This document shows, piece after piece, positions 51,060 to 59,727 of a DNA stretch of 64,000 nucleotides (positions are counted from its first letter, which is position 1; every line of letters starts with the position of its first letter). Where the stretch lies: NCBI GenBank assembly GCA_963697675.1, contig CAVOOW010000009.1, positions 1-64,000 of the forward strand. The letters run 5' to 3'. The translations under genes were made by a program, and so were the position numbers. The DNA comes from CAVOOW01 sp963697675 (lineage in GTDB: Bacteria > Actinomycetota > Actinomycetes > JACCUZ01). The notes below the pieces were generated by a model. The model was not told the origin of the DNA. It did not search any database and saw only the letters and a list, made by a program, of their open reading frames with translations.

Positions 51060-51929
51060 ATGCCGACCGAGCCGATCGGGATGCCGAGGTCACCACTCGG
51101 CGGGGGTGGGGGAGCCGGCGGTGGGTTCACCAGCCCGGTGACTCCGGGGACGGGCTGGCCGGACGATCTCGCGACACCTGCCACTCCCGTGGCGCACACC
51201 TCCGCCGACGTACGTCGCCTGGCCGGTGCGGCGACGAGCGTCGCCGCCCTCGACGCAGCGGTCTCCGTATGCCGGGCCTGTCCGCGCCTGGTGCAGTGGC
51301 GCGAAGACGTCGCGGTCGCCAAGCGCCGGTCCTTCGCGGACGAGCCGTACTGGGGCCGCCCGATCCCCGGGTGGGGCGAGGAGGCGCCGGCTGTGCTCGT
51401 GGTCGGGCTCGCGCCGGCCGCCCACGGTGGCAATCGCACCGGGCGCATCTTCACCGGCGACCGCAGCGGCGACTGGCTGTTCGCCGCGTTGCACCGCGCC
51501 GGTCTGGCGACCCTTCCGACCAGCGAGCGCGCCGGCGACGGGCAACGTCTGTTGCGCACTCGCATGGTCGCCGCTGTGCGCTGCGCCCCGCCGGCGAACG
51601 CACCGACACCGGAGGAGCGCGACACGTGTGCGCCCTGGCTCGACCGCGAGCTGGCGTTCGTCGCGGGCAGCCTCAAGGTGGTGGTGGCGTTGGGCGGCTT
51701 CGCCTGGCAGGTGCTGCTCGCCGCGCTGGAACGGGCCGGGCATACGGTGCCACGCCCGCGGCCCAAGTTCGGCCACTGCGCGGAGTTCGAGGTCGGCGGG
51801 ATCCTCGTGATCGCGTCGTTCCACCCGAGCCAGCAGAACACCTTCACCGGGCGGCTCACGGAGCACATGTTTGACCAGGTCTTCGCTCGGGCGGTGGGAC
51901 ACGCCGACCGCCCCCTCCCTACGCTCTGA
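51060..51929 (+). CDS. Family 5 uracil-DNA glycosylase (UdgB-type)
   Basis: 289 residues. Excises uracil and related damaged bases from DNA, starting base-excision repair. The 4Fe-4S cluster ligands are likely in SVCRACPRL, VRCAPPAN and TCAPWLDRE, together with one further Cys. Active-site motif A is LAPAAHGGNRTGR and motif B is HPSQQNTFTGRLT. The N-terminus is Gly/Pro-rich before the conserved GTGWPDD. The first codons overlap a partial palindrome (GAGTGGTGA / TCACCACTC), so the exact start is not certain. Confidence 0.92.
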   Translation: MPTEPIGMPRSPLGGGGGAGGGFTSPVTPGTGWPDDLATPATPVAHTSADVRRLAGAATSVAALDAAVSVCRACPRLVQWREDVAVAKRRSFADEPYWGRPIPGWGEEAPAVLVVGLAPAAHGGNRTGRIFTGDRSGDWLFAALHRAGLATLPTSERAGDGQRLLRTRMVAAVRCAPPANAPTPEERDTCAPWLDRELAFVAGSLKVVVALGGFAWQVLLAALERAGHTVPRPRPKFGHCAEFEVGGILVIASFHPSQQNTFTGRLTEHMFDQVFARAVGHADRPLPTL

Positions 51930-51931
51930 GC

Positions 51932-53248
51932 ATGGCCCCCGAACGCACCCGCATCCTGATCGCCGGTGGCGGCTATGCCGGCATGTACACGGCGCTGCGC
52001 CTGCAGAAGAAGCTGCGCCGTGAGCTGCGCGCCAAGACCGTCGAGATCGTGGTGGTCGATCCGCGCTCCTACATGACCTATCAGCCGTTCCTCCCCGAGG
52101 CCGCTGCCGGCAGCCTCGAGCCCCGGCATGTCGTCGTGCCGCTGCGCCGTGTGCTCAAACGATGCGAGGTGCTCACCGGTCGCGTGGAGTCGGTGACCCA
52201 CTCGCGTCGCGTCGCGCGCATCACGCCGAAGCGCGGTGAGCCCTTCGACCTGACGTACGAGGTCATCGTGATGGCCTCCGGTTCGATCGCGCGCACGCTG
52301 CCGATCCCCGGCCTGGCGGACCTCGGCATCGGGTTCAAGCAGGTCGAGGAGGCGATCGCCTTGCGCAACCAGGTGCTCGACAAGATGGACATCGCGACGA
52401 CCATCACCGACCACGCGGCCCGGCGCGCACTGCTGACGTTCGTCTTCGTCGGCGGCGGCTATGCCGGCATCGAGGCACTGGCGGAGATCGAGGACATGGC
52501 GAACTACGCCACGCGTTACTACCCAGAGCTGTCCAAGGGCGACCTGCGTTTCGTACTCGTCGAGGCGAGCCCGCGCATCTTGCCGGAGGTGGGTGAAGAC
52601 CTCGGGAAGTACACGGTTGAGGAGCTGCGCAAGCGCCGCATCGAGGTGCGACTGAACACACGTCTCGAGTCGTGCGTGGGCGGGCACATCGTGCTCTCGG
52701 ACGGCGAGGAGTTCGAGGCCGAGACACTCGTCTGGACGGCAGGAGTCAAGGCCAACCCGATGAACACGCACACCGATCTACCTGTCGACGACAAGGGTCG
52801 ACTGTTGTGCAAGGCCGACCTGCGCGTCGAGGGCATCGACGGGGCGTGGGGTGCCGGTGACGGCAGCGCCGTGCCGGACCTGACCGGTCCGCCGGGGACG
52901 CTGTGCAGCCCGAGCGCCCAGCACGCCGTACGGCAGGCGAAGGTTCTCGGCGACAACATCGTGCGCGTCCTGCACGGACGCACGCCGTCGGCGTACATCC
53001 ACAAGCACGTGGGATCGGTCGCGTCCCTGGGGCTGCACAAGGGGGTTGCTCAGGTGTACGGAGTCAAGCTCCGCGGCTTCCCCGCCTGGTTCATGCACCG
53101 GACCTACCACGTGAGCCGGGTCCCGACGCTGAACCGGAAGATCCGCGTCGTGCTCGACTGGACGCTCGCGTTGTTCTTCAAACGCGACGTCGTGTCACTC
53201 GGGTCGTTGCAACGGCCACGCGAAGAGTTCAGCGAGGCCACGCGATGA
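51932..53248 (+). CDS. Type II NADH dehydrogenase (NDH-2)
   Basis: 438-residue membrane-associated flavoprotein passing electrons from NADH to quinone without proton pumping. The FAD-binding motif is IAGGGYAGMYTAL, the NADH-binding motif is VFVGGGYAGIEALAE near 172, the quinone/FAD segment is WTAGVKANP, and WGAGDGSAVPD is the second FAD contact. The C-terminal amphipathic helix around LDWTLALFFKRD anchors it to the membrane. The stop overlaps the ACT-protein start (ATGA). Confidence 0.92.
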   Translation: MAPERTRILIAGGGYAGMYTALRLQKKLRRELRAKTVEIVVVDPRSYMTYQPFLPEAAAGSLEPRHVVVPLRRVLKRCEVLTGRVESVTHSRRVARITPKRGEPFDLTYEVIVMASGSIARTLPIPGLADLGIGFKQVEEAIALRNQVLDKMDIATTITDHAARRALLTFVFVGGGYAGIEALAEIEDMANYATRYYPELSKGDLRFVLVEASPRILPEVGEDLGKYTVEELRKRRIEVRLNTRLESCVGGHIVLSDGEEFEAETLVWTAGVKANPMNTHTDLPVDDKGRLLCKADLRVEGIDGAWGAGDGSAVPDLTGPPGTLCSPSAQHAVRQAKVLGDNIVRVLHGRTPSAYIHKHVGSVASLGLHKGVAQVYGVKLRGFPAWFMHRTYHVSRVPTLNRKIRVVLDWTLALFFKRDVVSLGSLQRPREEFSEATR

Positions 53249-53766
53249 GCCTGCTCGCGGTGACCCTCATCGGTCATGACCGGCCGGGCATCATCGCCGA
53301 CGCCACGTCTGCGCTGGCCGAGCTCGGGGGCAACCTCGAGGACTCGACGATGACCATCCTGCGCGGCCACTTCACCATGGTGCTGCTGGTCTCGACGACG
53401 GCACCGCTCGACGAGGTCGAGGCCGAGCTGGCGACGCTCACCGGGGACGGGACGCTGGAGGTGTCCGTGCGCGAGCTGCCGGAGGAGCAGGAGGCCGCGC
53501 CGACGGATGTGACGCCCTACCTGCTCTCGGTGCACGGGGCCGACCGTCCCGGCATCGTGTCGGAGATCACGGCGGTCGTTGCGTCTGCCGGTGGCAACGT
53601 CACGGACTTCTCGACCCGGCTGACCGGCGATCTCTATGTGCTGCTGGCAGAGGTCGACCTGCCCAATACCGCGGACATCGACTCGCTGCGAGCGCGGCTG
53701 GTGCGGTCGTCGGAGGCGTTGGATGTCGAGGCGTCGTTGACGGTGCTCGACAGCGACGTGATGTGA
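53245..53766 (+). CDS. Two-ACT-domain protein (GcvR-like)
   Basis: 173 residues with two ACT domains: VTLIGHDRPGIIADATSAL at the start and LSVHGADRPGIVSEITAVV near residue 93. They are predicted to bind amino acids and regulate a partner, as in the glycine-cleavage repressor GcvR. The specific partner is not apparent. It overlaps NDH-2 upstream and the deformylase gene downstream by four bases each. Confidence 0.88.
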   Translation: MSLLAVTLIGHDRPGIIADATSALAELGGNLEDSTMTILRGHFTMVLLVSTTAPLDEVEAELATLTGDGTLEVSVRELPEEQEAAPTDVTPYLLSVHGADRPGIVSEITAVVASAGGNVTDFSTRLTGDLYVLLAEVDLPNTADIDSLRARLVRSSEALDVEASLTVLDSDVM

Positions 53767-54293
53767 GCTTGCTGCCGCACCTCCCAGCGGGCGCGGTGCG
53801 CGCGGTCGTGCGCGCGCCGGCGCGGATCCTCTCGGCGCGCGCCGCCGAGGTCGACCCGCTGGACCCATCGATCGTGGCGTTGGCGGCCGACCTGCTGGCC
53901 ACCCAGCGCGCGTCGCCGGGCTGTGTCGGTCTGGCAGCGCCGCAGATCGGCGTCTCGCTGCGGGTGTTCTCGCTGGACGTGACGGGACACCCGAAGGCGC
54001 GTACCTGTCACGGCGCCCTCGTTGTCGCGAACCCCGTCGTCCGGTCGGCCTCGCGCTCGGAACGCGGGCGGGAGGGCTGCATGTCGGTCCCGGACCTGAC
54101 CGGCGATGTGAAGCGGGCGACCCGGCTGGTCGTGTCGGGCGTGCTGCCCGGGTCCGGGGAGCCGCTCGACATCGAGACGGATGCCTTCGAGGCGCGCGCT
54201 TTCCAGCACGAGATCGACCACCTCGACGGGCTGCTGTTCCTGGACCGCGTGGCGGGCGGCCACGCCCTGCACCCCCGCAAGGTCTACCTCTGA
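53763..54293 (+). CDS. def: Peptide deformylase
   Basis: 176-residue metalloenzyme removing the N-formyl group from nascent proteins. All three motifs are visible: GCVGLAAPQIG (motif 1), EGCMSVP (motif 2, metal Cys, with Met replacing the common Leu) and QHEIDHLDG (motif 3, two metal His and catalytic Glu). GTG 53763 overlaps the ACT-gene stop (GTGA). Confidence 0.95.
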   Translation: MSLLPHLPAGAVRAVVRAPARILSARAAEVDPLDPSIVALAADLLATQRASPGCVGLAAPQIGVSLRVFSLDVTGHPKARTCHGALVVANPVVRSASRSERGREGCMSVPDLTGDVKRATRLVVSGVLPGSGEPLDIETDAFEARAFQHEIDHLDGLLFLDRVAGGHALHPRKVYL

Positions 54294-54352
54294 CCCAACT
54301 GAGGCCGGGAAGGGGGGTCGCTGGGACGGGCGGGCACTAGCCTCGGGCGCAG

Positions 54353-54429
54353 GCCCCCGTAGCCCAACTGGCCGAGGCGCTCGTCTTAAAAACGAGGTCA
54401 TAGTGTGGGTTCGAGTCCCACCGGGGGCA
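54353..54429 (+). tRNA. tRNA with UAA anticodon (Leu codon UUA), short variable arm
   Basis: A full cloverleaf is visible: acceptor GCCCCCG/CGGGGGC, D arm with GCC...GGC, anticodon stem CTCGT/ACGAG around CTTAAAA (anticodon TAA), and T arm GTGGG-TTCGAGT-CCCAC. CCA is not encoded. The variable region is only about eight bases (GTCATAGT), whereas bacterial tRNA-Leu normally has a long type II arm, so identity by structure is odd although the anticodon reads UUA. Confidence 0.85.
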
Positions 54430-54573
54430 CTGCGGTGGTCGGCCGGGCCGCCGGGGCGCCGCGCGGACCGAGCCGCTGTCGGCCCGCCGCACGCTCGGGA
54501 ACGATGCCTTGCGCTCAGCCGTTACTCTGGGAACACATCCCGCAGCAAACGCGGGCATTCCCGGAGGGGAGTC

Positions 54574-55365
54574 ATGCAAAGCAACAACCCGGTCTTCAAC
54601 AACAGCAAGGCCTTCAAGGACGGTGGCTACGCCACGTTCAACGAGGCCCCGCCCGCCACCGCCGCGCAGCTCGAAGAGATGTACTCCGCGCCCGCCGCCA
54701 CCGGCGCAGAGACCGGCCGCATGACGATTGACGACGTCGTCGTCAAGACCGGCCTGATGTTCGCGGTCCTGCTTCCGCTCGGAGCCTTCAACTACTGGCT
54801 CGACAACCCTGCCCTCACGATTGCCGGCCTCATCGCCGGTCTGGTGCTCGGCCTGGTCATCTCGTTCAAGCAGTCGACCAACGCGGCCCTGATCCTGGCC
54901 TACGCCGGGGCCGAGGGTCTGTTCCTCGGCGGCATCAGCAAGGCGTTCGAGGACCAGTGGAACGGCATCGTGCCGCAAGCGGTGCTGGCGACCCTTGCGG
55001 TCTTCGCCGTCGCGCTGTTCGCCTACAAGAGCGGTCGCGTCCGCGCAACACCGAAGTTCCAGCGCACCGTGCTCATCGCGATGGGTGGCTACCTGCTCTT
55101 CAGCCTGGTCAACGTCATGGTCATGGTCTTCGGCGGAGGCGGCGACTTCGGGCTGGTCCACGGCCCGTTCGGCATCGCCGTCGGCCTGTTCGCCGTGGGA
55201 CTCGCCGCGGCCATGCTGATCCTCGACTTCGACTTCGCCGAGCAGGGAGTGCGCAACGGCCTGCCGACGCGTTATGCCTGGATCGCGGCGTTCGGACTCG
55301 TCGTCACGCTCGTTTGGCTCTACCTCGAGCTGCTGCGCCTGATCGCGATCCTGCGCGGCGACTGA
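54574..55365 (+). CDS. Bax inhibitor-1/YccA family membrane protein
   Basis: 263 residues: a soluble N-terminus of ~50 residues (SNNPVFNNSKAF) followed by seven hydrophobic helices, ending LYLELLRLIAILRGD. Family members are Ca2+-leak or FtsH-interacting membrane proteins; the role in this group is not established. ATG 54574 follows GGAGGGGA. A strong hairpin terminator follows the stop. Confidence 0.92.
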   Translation: MQSNNPVFNNSKAFKDGGYATFNEAPPATAAQLEEMYSAPAATGAETGRMTIDDVVVKTGLMFAVLLPLGAFNYWLDNPALTIAGLIAGLVLGLVISFKQSTNAALILAYAGAEGLFLGGISKAFEDQWNGIVPQAVLATLAVFAVALFAYKSGRVRATPKFQRTVLIAMGGYLLFSLVNVMVMVFGGGGDFGLVHGPFGIAVGLFAVGLAAAMLILDFDFAEQGVRNGLPTRYAWIAAFGLVVTLVWLYLELLRLIAILRGD

Positions 55366-55390
55366 GCGGCGTCCGCCGCAAGACGACCCA

Positions 55391-55424
55391 AGGGCCGTCG
55401 CTCCCACCCGGGAGCGGCGGCCCT
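55391..55424 (+). terminator. Hairpin terminator after YccA-family gene
   Basis: AGGGCCGTCGCTCCC (55391-55405) pairs with GGGAGCGGCGGCCCT (55410-55424) across an ACCC loop, with a single G-U pair. It lies 26 bases after the stop. A short imperfect inverted repeat (TTGTGGAC ... GTCCACAA, about 55440-55497) follows it. Confidence 0.82.
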
Positions 55425-55519
55425 CGTCGTTGCGCACATCTTGTGGACTCCGACACACCACATGTGCGGCGTGTCTGGTGATCAAGGGTCCACAACTGGA
55501 CCCGGCTCCGCCGCGCTGC

Positions 55520-55930
55520 TCAACCGGCGATGTTCGGTCCGGCCCGCTCGATGTCGAAACGCACCAGGACGCGCTGCTCGCGGACCATCGCCGCCCGGTA
55601 GTCGTCCCAGTCGTCGTGCTCGCCGGCCATCCGGCGGTAGTAGTCGACGAGCAGATCGAGCGCCTCGGGCTGCTCGACGATCTCGGCAGTGCCCTCGACC
55701 TGCGTCCAGTCGCCGTAGAAGCCGGGGCTCATGACGATCACCGACACCCGCGGGTCGCGCCGCAGGTTCTTTGTCTTGATCGCCGTCTGGCGGGTCGAGA
55801 TGATGACCCGGCCCTGCTCGTCGACAGTTGCGCCGACGACCGACAGTTGCGGTCGTCCGTCGCGCCGGAACGTGGCTAGCACGGCGTTGTGGTGATCCTT
55901 CAGGAATGCCCGGGCCTCGTCGGGGGTCAT
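55520..55930 (-). CDS. PPOX-class (probably F420-dependent) oxidoreductase
   Basis: 136 residues of the split-barrel flavin/F420 family. LATFRRDGRPQLSVVGATVDE and IISTRQTAIKTKNLRRDPRVSV are the cofactor-binding strands typical of actinobacterial F420-binding members. ATG 55930 is chosen for its eight-base spacing from AAGGA; ATGs 6-9 bases further upstream are alternatives. It stands alone on the minus strand. Confidence 0.85.
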   Translation of the reverse strand: MTPDEARAFLKDHHNAVLATFRRDGRPQLSVVGATVDEQGRVIISTRQTAIKTKNLRRDPRVSVIVMSPGFYGDWTQVEGTAEIVEQPEALDLLVDYYRRMAGEHDDWDDYRAAMVREQRVLVRFDIERAGPNIAG

Positions 55931-56040
55931 TGGCATCATCCTTCGCAAGGCTTACGGACGGTTCGCAAGGCCTGCACGCCTAGCAGACCGTCCGCCAGCA
56001 TGCTGAACGTGGTCGATTCCCGATTGGGGGAAGGGCGCGC

Positions 56041-56271
56041 CTAGACGTGGCGGCGGGCGCCACGGCGCTTGTCGTGCTCGTGCACGATCGCGGTGGCGTG
56101 ACCGTGCGCGATTCCGTGCTCGTCGCGCAGCCAGTTGACTCGCTCGTCGAAGCGTAGGAGGCCTGGCCCCTCGTCGAGGGTTCTGAACCACTCGGGCAGA
56201 TCGCGGCCGGTGGCTTGGGGCACCCGTGCGATCAACTGCTCATGCGTTGCCTCGGAGTGGTGCAGGGACAT
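56041..56271 (-). CDS. DUF4287 small protein
   Basis: 76 residues with the conserved TGRDLPEWFRTLDEGPG, RVNWLRDEHGIAHGHATAIVHE and a basic C-terminus. Function unknown; common in actinobacteria. It may be part of a helix-hairpin DNA- or protein-binding fold, which is speculation. Confidence 0.85.
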   Translation of the reverse strand: MSLHHSEATHEQLIARVPQATGRDLPEWFRTLDEGPGLLRFDERVNWLRDEHGIAHGHATAIVHEHDKRRGARRHV

Positions 56272-56399
56272 CGGGCGCCTCCAGTGACAGCAATTTCAGC
56301 GAACCATTGTCCGAGCCTGCCTGACGTCGGCGGTGGTTCACAACCCCAAACGCCAACTCGGTGCATAGCCGTGACCGGATCGCTGACTAGCGTTCACGC

Positions 56400-56844
56400 A
56401 TGGCGAACGAGCCGGACAAGATCCAACACGGAGAAACATCCGACCTCGCCGCCTGGGACGCGCTTCTCCTTGAGCTCGGCCGCGACATCGAACGGGTTGC
56501 CGACCGGCTGCGCGGTCTCTCTGAGGCCAGGCTGGCCGCAGCAGCTCCGCCGCACGCGTCCCGCGCGGCGGCGGCTCGCGCGACGGCACAGGTGCTCGCC
56601 GACGCTGCCGCGGGGCTCGAGGGGACGGGGGCCCGCGGGGGACCCGCCGCTCTGGCGGGAGCTGCCCGTGCTCATCGACCTTTCCGCGGGCGATCAGGTC
56701 GCGGTCACCGGTCACGATCTCCTGGCGGCGGCCCGGTCGGCAGCGCCGGACGACCCGGTCTGGGCGCGCGACGGTCGACGTACAGCGCATGAGGTGCTCG
56801 CCGAGGCGGCTGATGACCTCGCCGCCCTCCGCCGCCGTCTCTAA
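56400..56844 (+). CDS. Small unrecognised protein, one frameshift
   Basis: About 147 residues, rich in Ala and acidic residues, starting MANEPDKIQHGETSDLAAWD. An extra G in a five-G run near 56648 splits the frame. After correction it reads GDPPLWRELPVLIDLSAGDQVAV and ends in LAALRRRL with TAA at 56844. Helical, cytoplasmic. I do not recognise the family. Confidence 0.6.
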
Positions 56845-57063
56845 TCCTGATCCAAGTCGATCATGCAGGACTTGGGATTTGCGCTCGGGCAGATCGCTCA
56901 TCGTGACCACGTCGGGATGGGTGGTGAGCTCGAACGACTGCGCCGCCAACTCCTGCATGATCGACAACAAATTTCGGGCCTGTGACCTGCAGTGATGTCG
57001 ACCGGTTCCAGCTAGTGCATGATCGATTTTGAAGAGGGGGGAGGGGAGGGGAGGGGGAGGGGG
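56845..57063. repeat. Intergenic palindromic repeats and G-rich tract
   Basis: GTCGATCATGCAGGA (56856-56870) is exactly inverted at 56951-56965, and the core recurs as TGCATGATCGA at 57017-57027. The last 30 bases (57034-57063) are runs of four to six G separated by single A, a potential quadruplex, immediately beyond the thiolase stop. No gene is supported here. Confidence 0.65.
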
Positions 57064-58287
57064 TCAGGAGAGGCGCTGGAGGACCATGGCCATGCCCTGG
57101 CCGCCGCCGACGCACATCGTCTCGAGGCCCCACTCCTTGTCGCGGCTTGCCAGCCCGTTGAGCAGCGTGGTCGTGATGCGGGCACCGGTCGAGCCGAACG
57201 GGTGGCCGAGCGCGATGGCGCCGCCGTGCACGTTGAGCCGGTCGATGTCGATGCCGAGATCGCGATAGGACGGGATCACCTGCGCGGCGAAGGCTTCGTT
57301 GATCTCGACGAGGTCCATGTCCCCGATCGACATGCCCGCCAGAGCAAGTGCGCGCCGCGACGCCTCGACGGGTCCGAGGCCCATGATCTCCGGCGAGAGC
57401 CCGGAGACCCCGGTCGAGACGATGCGGGCCAGCGGCGTCAGCCCAAGCGCGGCCGCCTTGGTGTCGCTCATGATGATCACGGCTGCCGCACCGTCGTTGA
57501 GCGGGCAGCAGTTGCCCGCGGTGACCGTGCCCTGCTCACGGAAGACCGGCTTCAGGCCCGCGACGCCCTCCACGCTGACACCCGGGCGCGGACCGTCGTC
57601 GCGCGAGACGACAGTGCCGTCGGGCGTCGTCACGGGGGTGATCTCGCGGTCGAAGAAGCCGTCCGCGATGGCTTTCTCCGCCAGGTTCTGCGAGCGCACG
57701 CCGAACTCGTCCTGGTCGGCGCGCGTGATGCCGCGTGAGGTGGCCAGGTTCTCCGCCGTCTGGCCCATCGACATGTAGACGTCGGGCAGCAGCCCGTCCT
57801 GCCGCGGGTCGTGCCAGGTCTCGTTCGACGCCGCGGTCGCCTCGGTGCGGGCCCGTGCCTCGTCGAAGGCGGGGTTGACGAACTCCTCGCGTCCGGCACC
57901 GGCACCGGCGAACGCGGCATAGTGCGACACGCACTCGACCCCGGCCGAGATGAACACGTCGCCCTCGCCCGCCTTGATCGCATGGAAGGCCATCCGCGAC
58001 GTCTGCACCGACGATGCGCAGAACCGGTTGATCGTCGTGCCCGGCAGCGAGTCGATGCCCAGGGCCACCGCGACCCGCCGGGCCATGTTGACGCCCTGCT
58101 TGCCCTCCGGCTCGGCACAGCCGAGCATCAGGTCGTCGATGTCGGCCGGGTCGAGACCGGGCACCTTGTCGAGCGCGGCCCGCACGATGGTGGCCGCCAG
58201 GTCGTCGGGCCGGACCTGGGTCAGCGAGCCCTTGAACGCCCGTCCGATCGGGCTGCGCGCGGTCGCGACGATGACTGCCTCAGGCAT
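57064..58287 (-). CDS. Acetyl-CoA C-acyltransferase (thiolase)
   Basis: 407 residues. Cleaves 3-ketoacyl-CoA in beta-oxidation (or condenses in reverse). The nucleophilic Cys is in INRFCASSVQ near residue 90, the His is in GGAIALGHPFGSTGAR, and the second Cys is in ETMCVGGGQGMA near the C-terminus. The GVNMARRVAVALG and VEINEAFAAQV segments are canonical. Full length and intact. No partner dehydrogenase gene lies alongside. Confidence 0.95.
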   Translation of the reverse strand: MPEAVIVATARSPIGRAFKGSLTQVRPDDLAATIVRAALDKVPGLDPADIDDLMLGCAEPEGKQGVNMARRVAVALGIDSLPGTTINRFCASSVQTSRMAFHAIKAGEGDVFISAGVECVSHYAAFAGAGAGREEFVNPAFDEARARTEATAASNETWHDPRQDGLLPDVYMSMGQTAENLATSRGITRADQDEFGVRSQNLAEKAIADGFFDREITPVTTPDGTVVSRDDGPRPGVSVEGVAGLKPVFREQGTVTAGNCCPLNDGAAAVIIMSDTKAAALGLTPLARIVSTGVSGLSPEIMGLGPVEASRRALALAGMSIGDMDLVEINEAFAAQVIPSYRDLGIDIDRLNVHGGAIALGHPFGSTGARITTTLLNGLASRDKEWGLETMCVGGGQGMAMVLQRLS

Positions 58288-58397
58288 GGGACGGGCTCCT
58301 CGGGTGTGGCGGCTTGCTGTCCATTCAACCGCGCGGCAGTACGGCGACGCGGGTGCGGGTCGGCACGGTGCTTCCCCGATCCGGCCGAACGGCTGCC

Positions 58398-59417
58398 TCA
58401 GGTGCCGTCGAGCGAGTGCTCGGCCGCCGCCTGCACCTCAGGCGCCGGCTGGCCGGGCCGGCGACGCAGCAGTGCCCACTGGCCGCGCGGGCCGCGATCG
58501 CGCCCGGCCACCTGTGCTCCGGCCACTTCCGTACCGGCGGTGTCGACGGCCTCGGCGGCTGCGACGGACACCGGGCGTACTCCCTCGCCGCGGGCCAGGT
58601 CGGGCCGCAGCTCCTCGTCGGCGTCGAACCAGACGCCCAGCGCCGCGCCCAGGGACGGCAGCAGCACCGCTGCGGCGCTGGCGTAGCCCGCCGCCGACGG
58701 GTGGAAGCCGTCGGGACCGAACATCTCGCTCGGCGAGGCGGCGAACTCGGGTCCGAGGATGTCGCCCAGCGAGACGCTGCGCCCGCCGGCGTCGACGATC
58801 GCGATGGTCTGCGCCGCGGCGAGGGCCCGGCTCGAGCGGCGCGCGATCCAGCGCAGCGGCTGGGGGACGGGTTCCACGGTGCCGAGGTCGGGGCAGGTGC
58901 CGACGACCACCTCGGCGCCCATGTCGCGCAGCCGTCGCACCGCCTGGTCGAGGTGGCGCACCGCAGTTGCCGGGCGGACCCGGTGGGTCACGTCGTTGAC
59001 GCCGATCATGATCACCGCGACGTCGATCTCGGGGACTCCGATGCGGTCGATCTGCTCGTCCAGAGACGAGCTCTGCGCCCCGACGACCGCGACGACCGTG
59101 AGCTGGACAGGACGGTCGGCGACCTCGGCGAGGCCGGCGGCCATCATCGCACCAGGCGTCTGGTGGCCGTGCTCGACACCGAGACCGCCGGCGCTCGAGT
59201 CGCCGAGCACCACGAACGAGATCGGCTTGCCGCCGTTCGTGCTGCCGTAGAGGCCGTCAGCCTCCGGGGGCGTCTCGGTGGGTTGCCCGATGGCTCGCCG
59301 CGCCAGTGCCGCCTCGGCGCGGATCAGTCCGAAGGCGCCCGCCGTCAACAGGCCCAAGCTGCCGCCGCCGTACGCCGCAGCCACCGCGATGCGCCGAGCC
59401 TGGCTCGCCCGGCTCAC
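58398..59417 (-). CDS. SGNH/GDSL-family hydrolase
   Basis: 339 residues with an N-terminal hydrophobic segment (about 10-28, probably signal anchor). SGNH blocks: VVLGDSSAGGLG (catalytic Ser), VGAQSSSL (Gly), MIGVNDVTH (Asn) and DGFHPSAAGY (Asp/His). Likely an extracytoplasmic esterase or lipase; substrate unknown. The start overlaps the upstream broken MBL gene (GTGA). Confidence 0.9.
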   Translation of the reverse strand: MSRASQARRIAVAAAYGGGSLGLLTAGAFGLIRAEAALARRAIGQPTETPPEADGLYGSTNGGKPISFVVLGDSSAGGLGVEHGHQTPGAMMAAGLAEVADRPVQLTVVAVVGAQSSSLDEQIDRIGVPEIDVAVIMIGVNDVTHRVRPATAVRHLDQAVRRLRDMGAEVVVGTCPDLGTVEPVPQPLRWIARRSSRALAAAQTIAIVDAGGRSVSLGDILGPEFAASPSEMFGPDGFHPSAAGYASAAAVLLPSLGAALGVWFDADEELRPDLARGEGVRPVSVAAAEAVDTAGTEVAGAQVAGRDRGPRGQWALLRRRPGQPAPEVQAAAEHSLDGT

Positions 59418-59620
59418 TGCTCTCCCGCCTTCTCGCGCAGGAAGTCCCTGACCACCTCGCGTGCGCGGTCGCAGCGTCGCGGCGCTCGCTTCACCCCGGC
59501 GTCGACCAGCGTCACCTGGCCGTCGTCGTCGACGAAGGCGAAGCTGTTGACCAAGTCAGCGGGCGCGGTCGGGATGCGCCAGACCCCCGGCGCGAGCTGG
59601 ACCGCCGGTGTCCTTCCCAC
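59414..59620 (-). pseudogene. Metallo-beta-lactamase-fold hydrolase remnant (internal deletion)
   Basis: 68 codons. The first ~48 match the start of MBL-fold hydrolases (APGVWRIPTAPADLVNSFAFV, TLVDAGVKRAPRR). The frame then jumps straight to a C-terminal-looking tail (AREVVRDFLREKAGEQ). The HxHxDH metal motif and nearly 200 residues are missing. The in-frame join suggests a clean deletion rather than a frameshift. Not catalytic. Confidence 0.7.
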
Positions 59621-59727
59621 GTTCGGAATCTAGCGGACCGGACGGGCGGCCCGCGGAGGCTCCCTCGGCGGGTTCAGTCAGGACGGCGGTCACGATCGGC
59701 GTCCGGTCGGGCAATAGTCTCTGTGGC

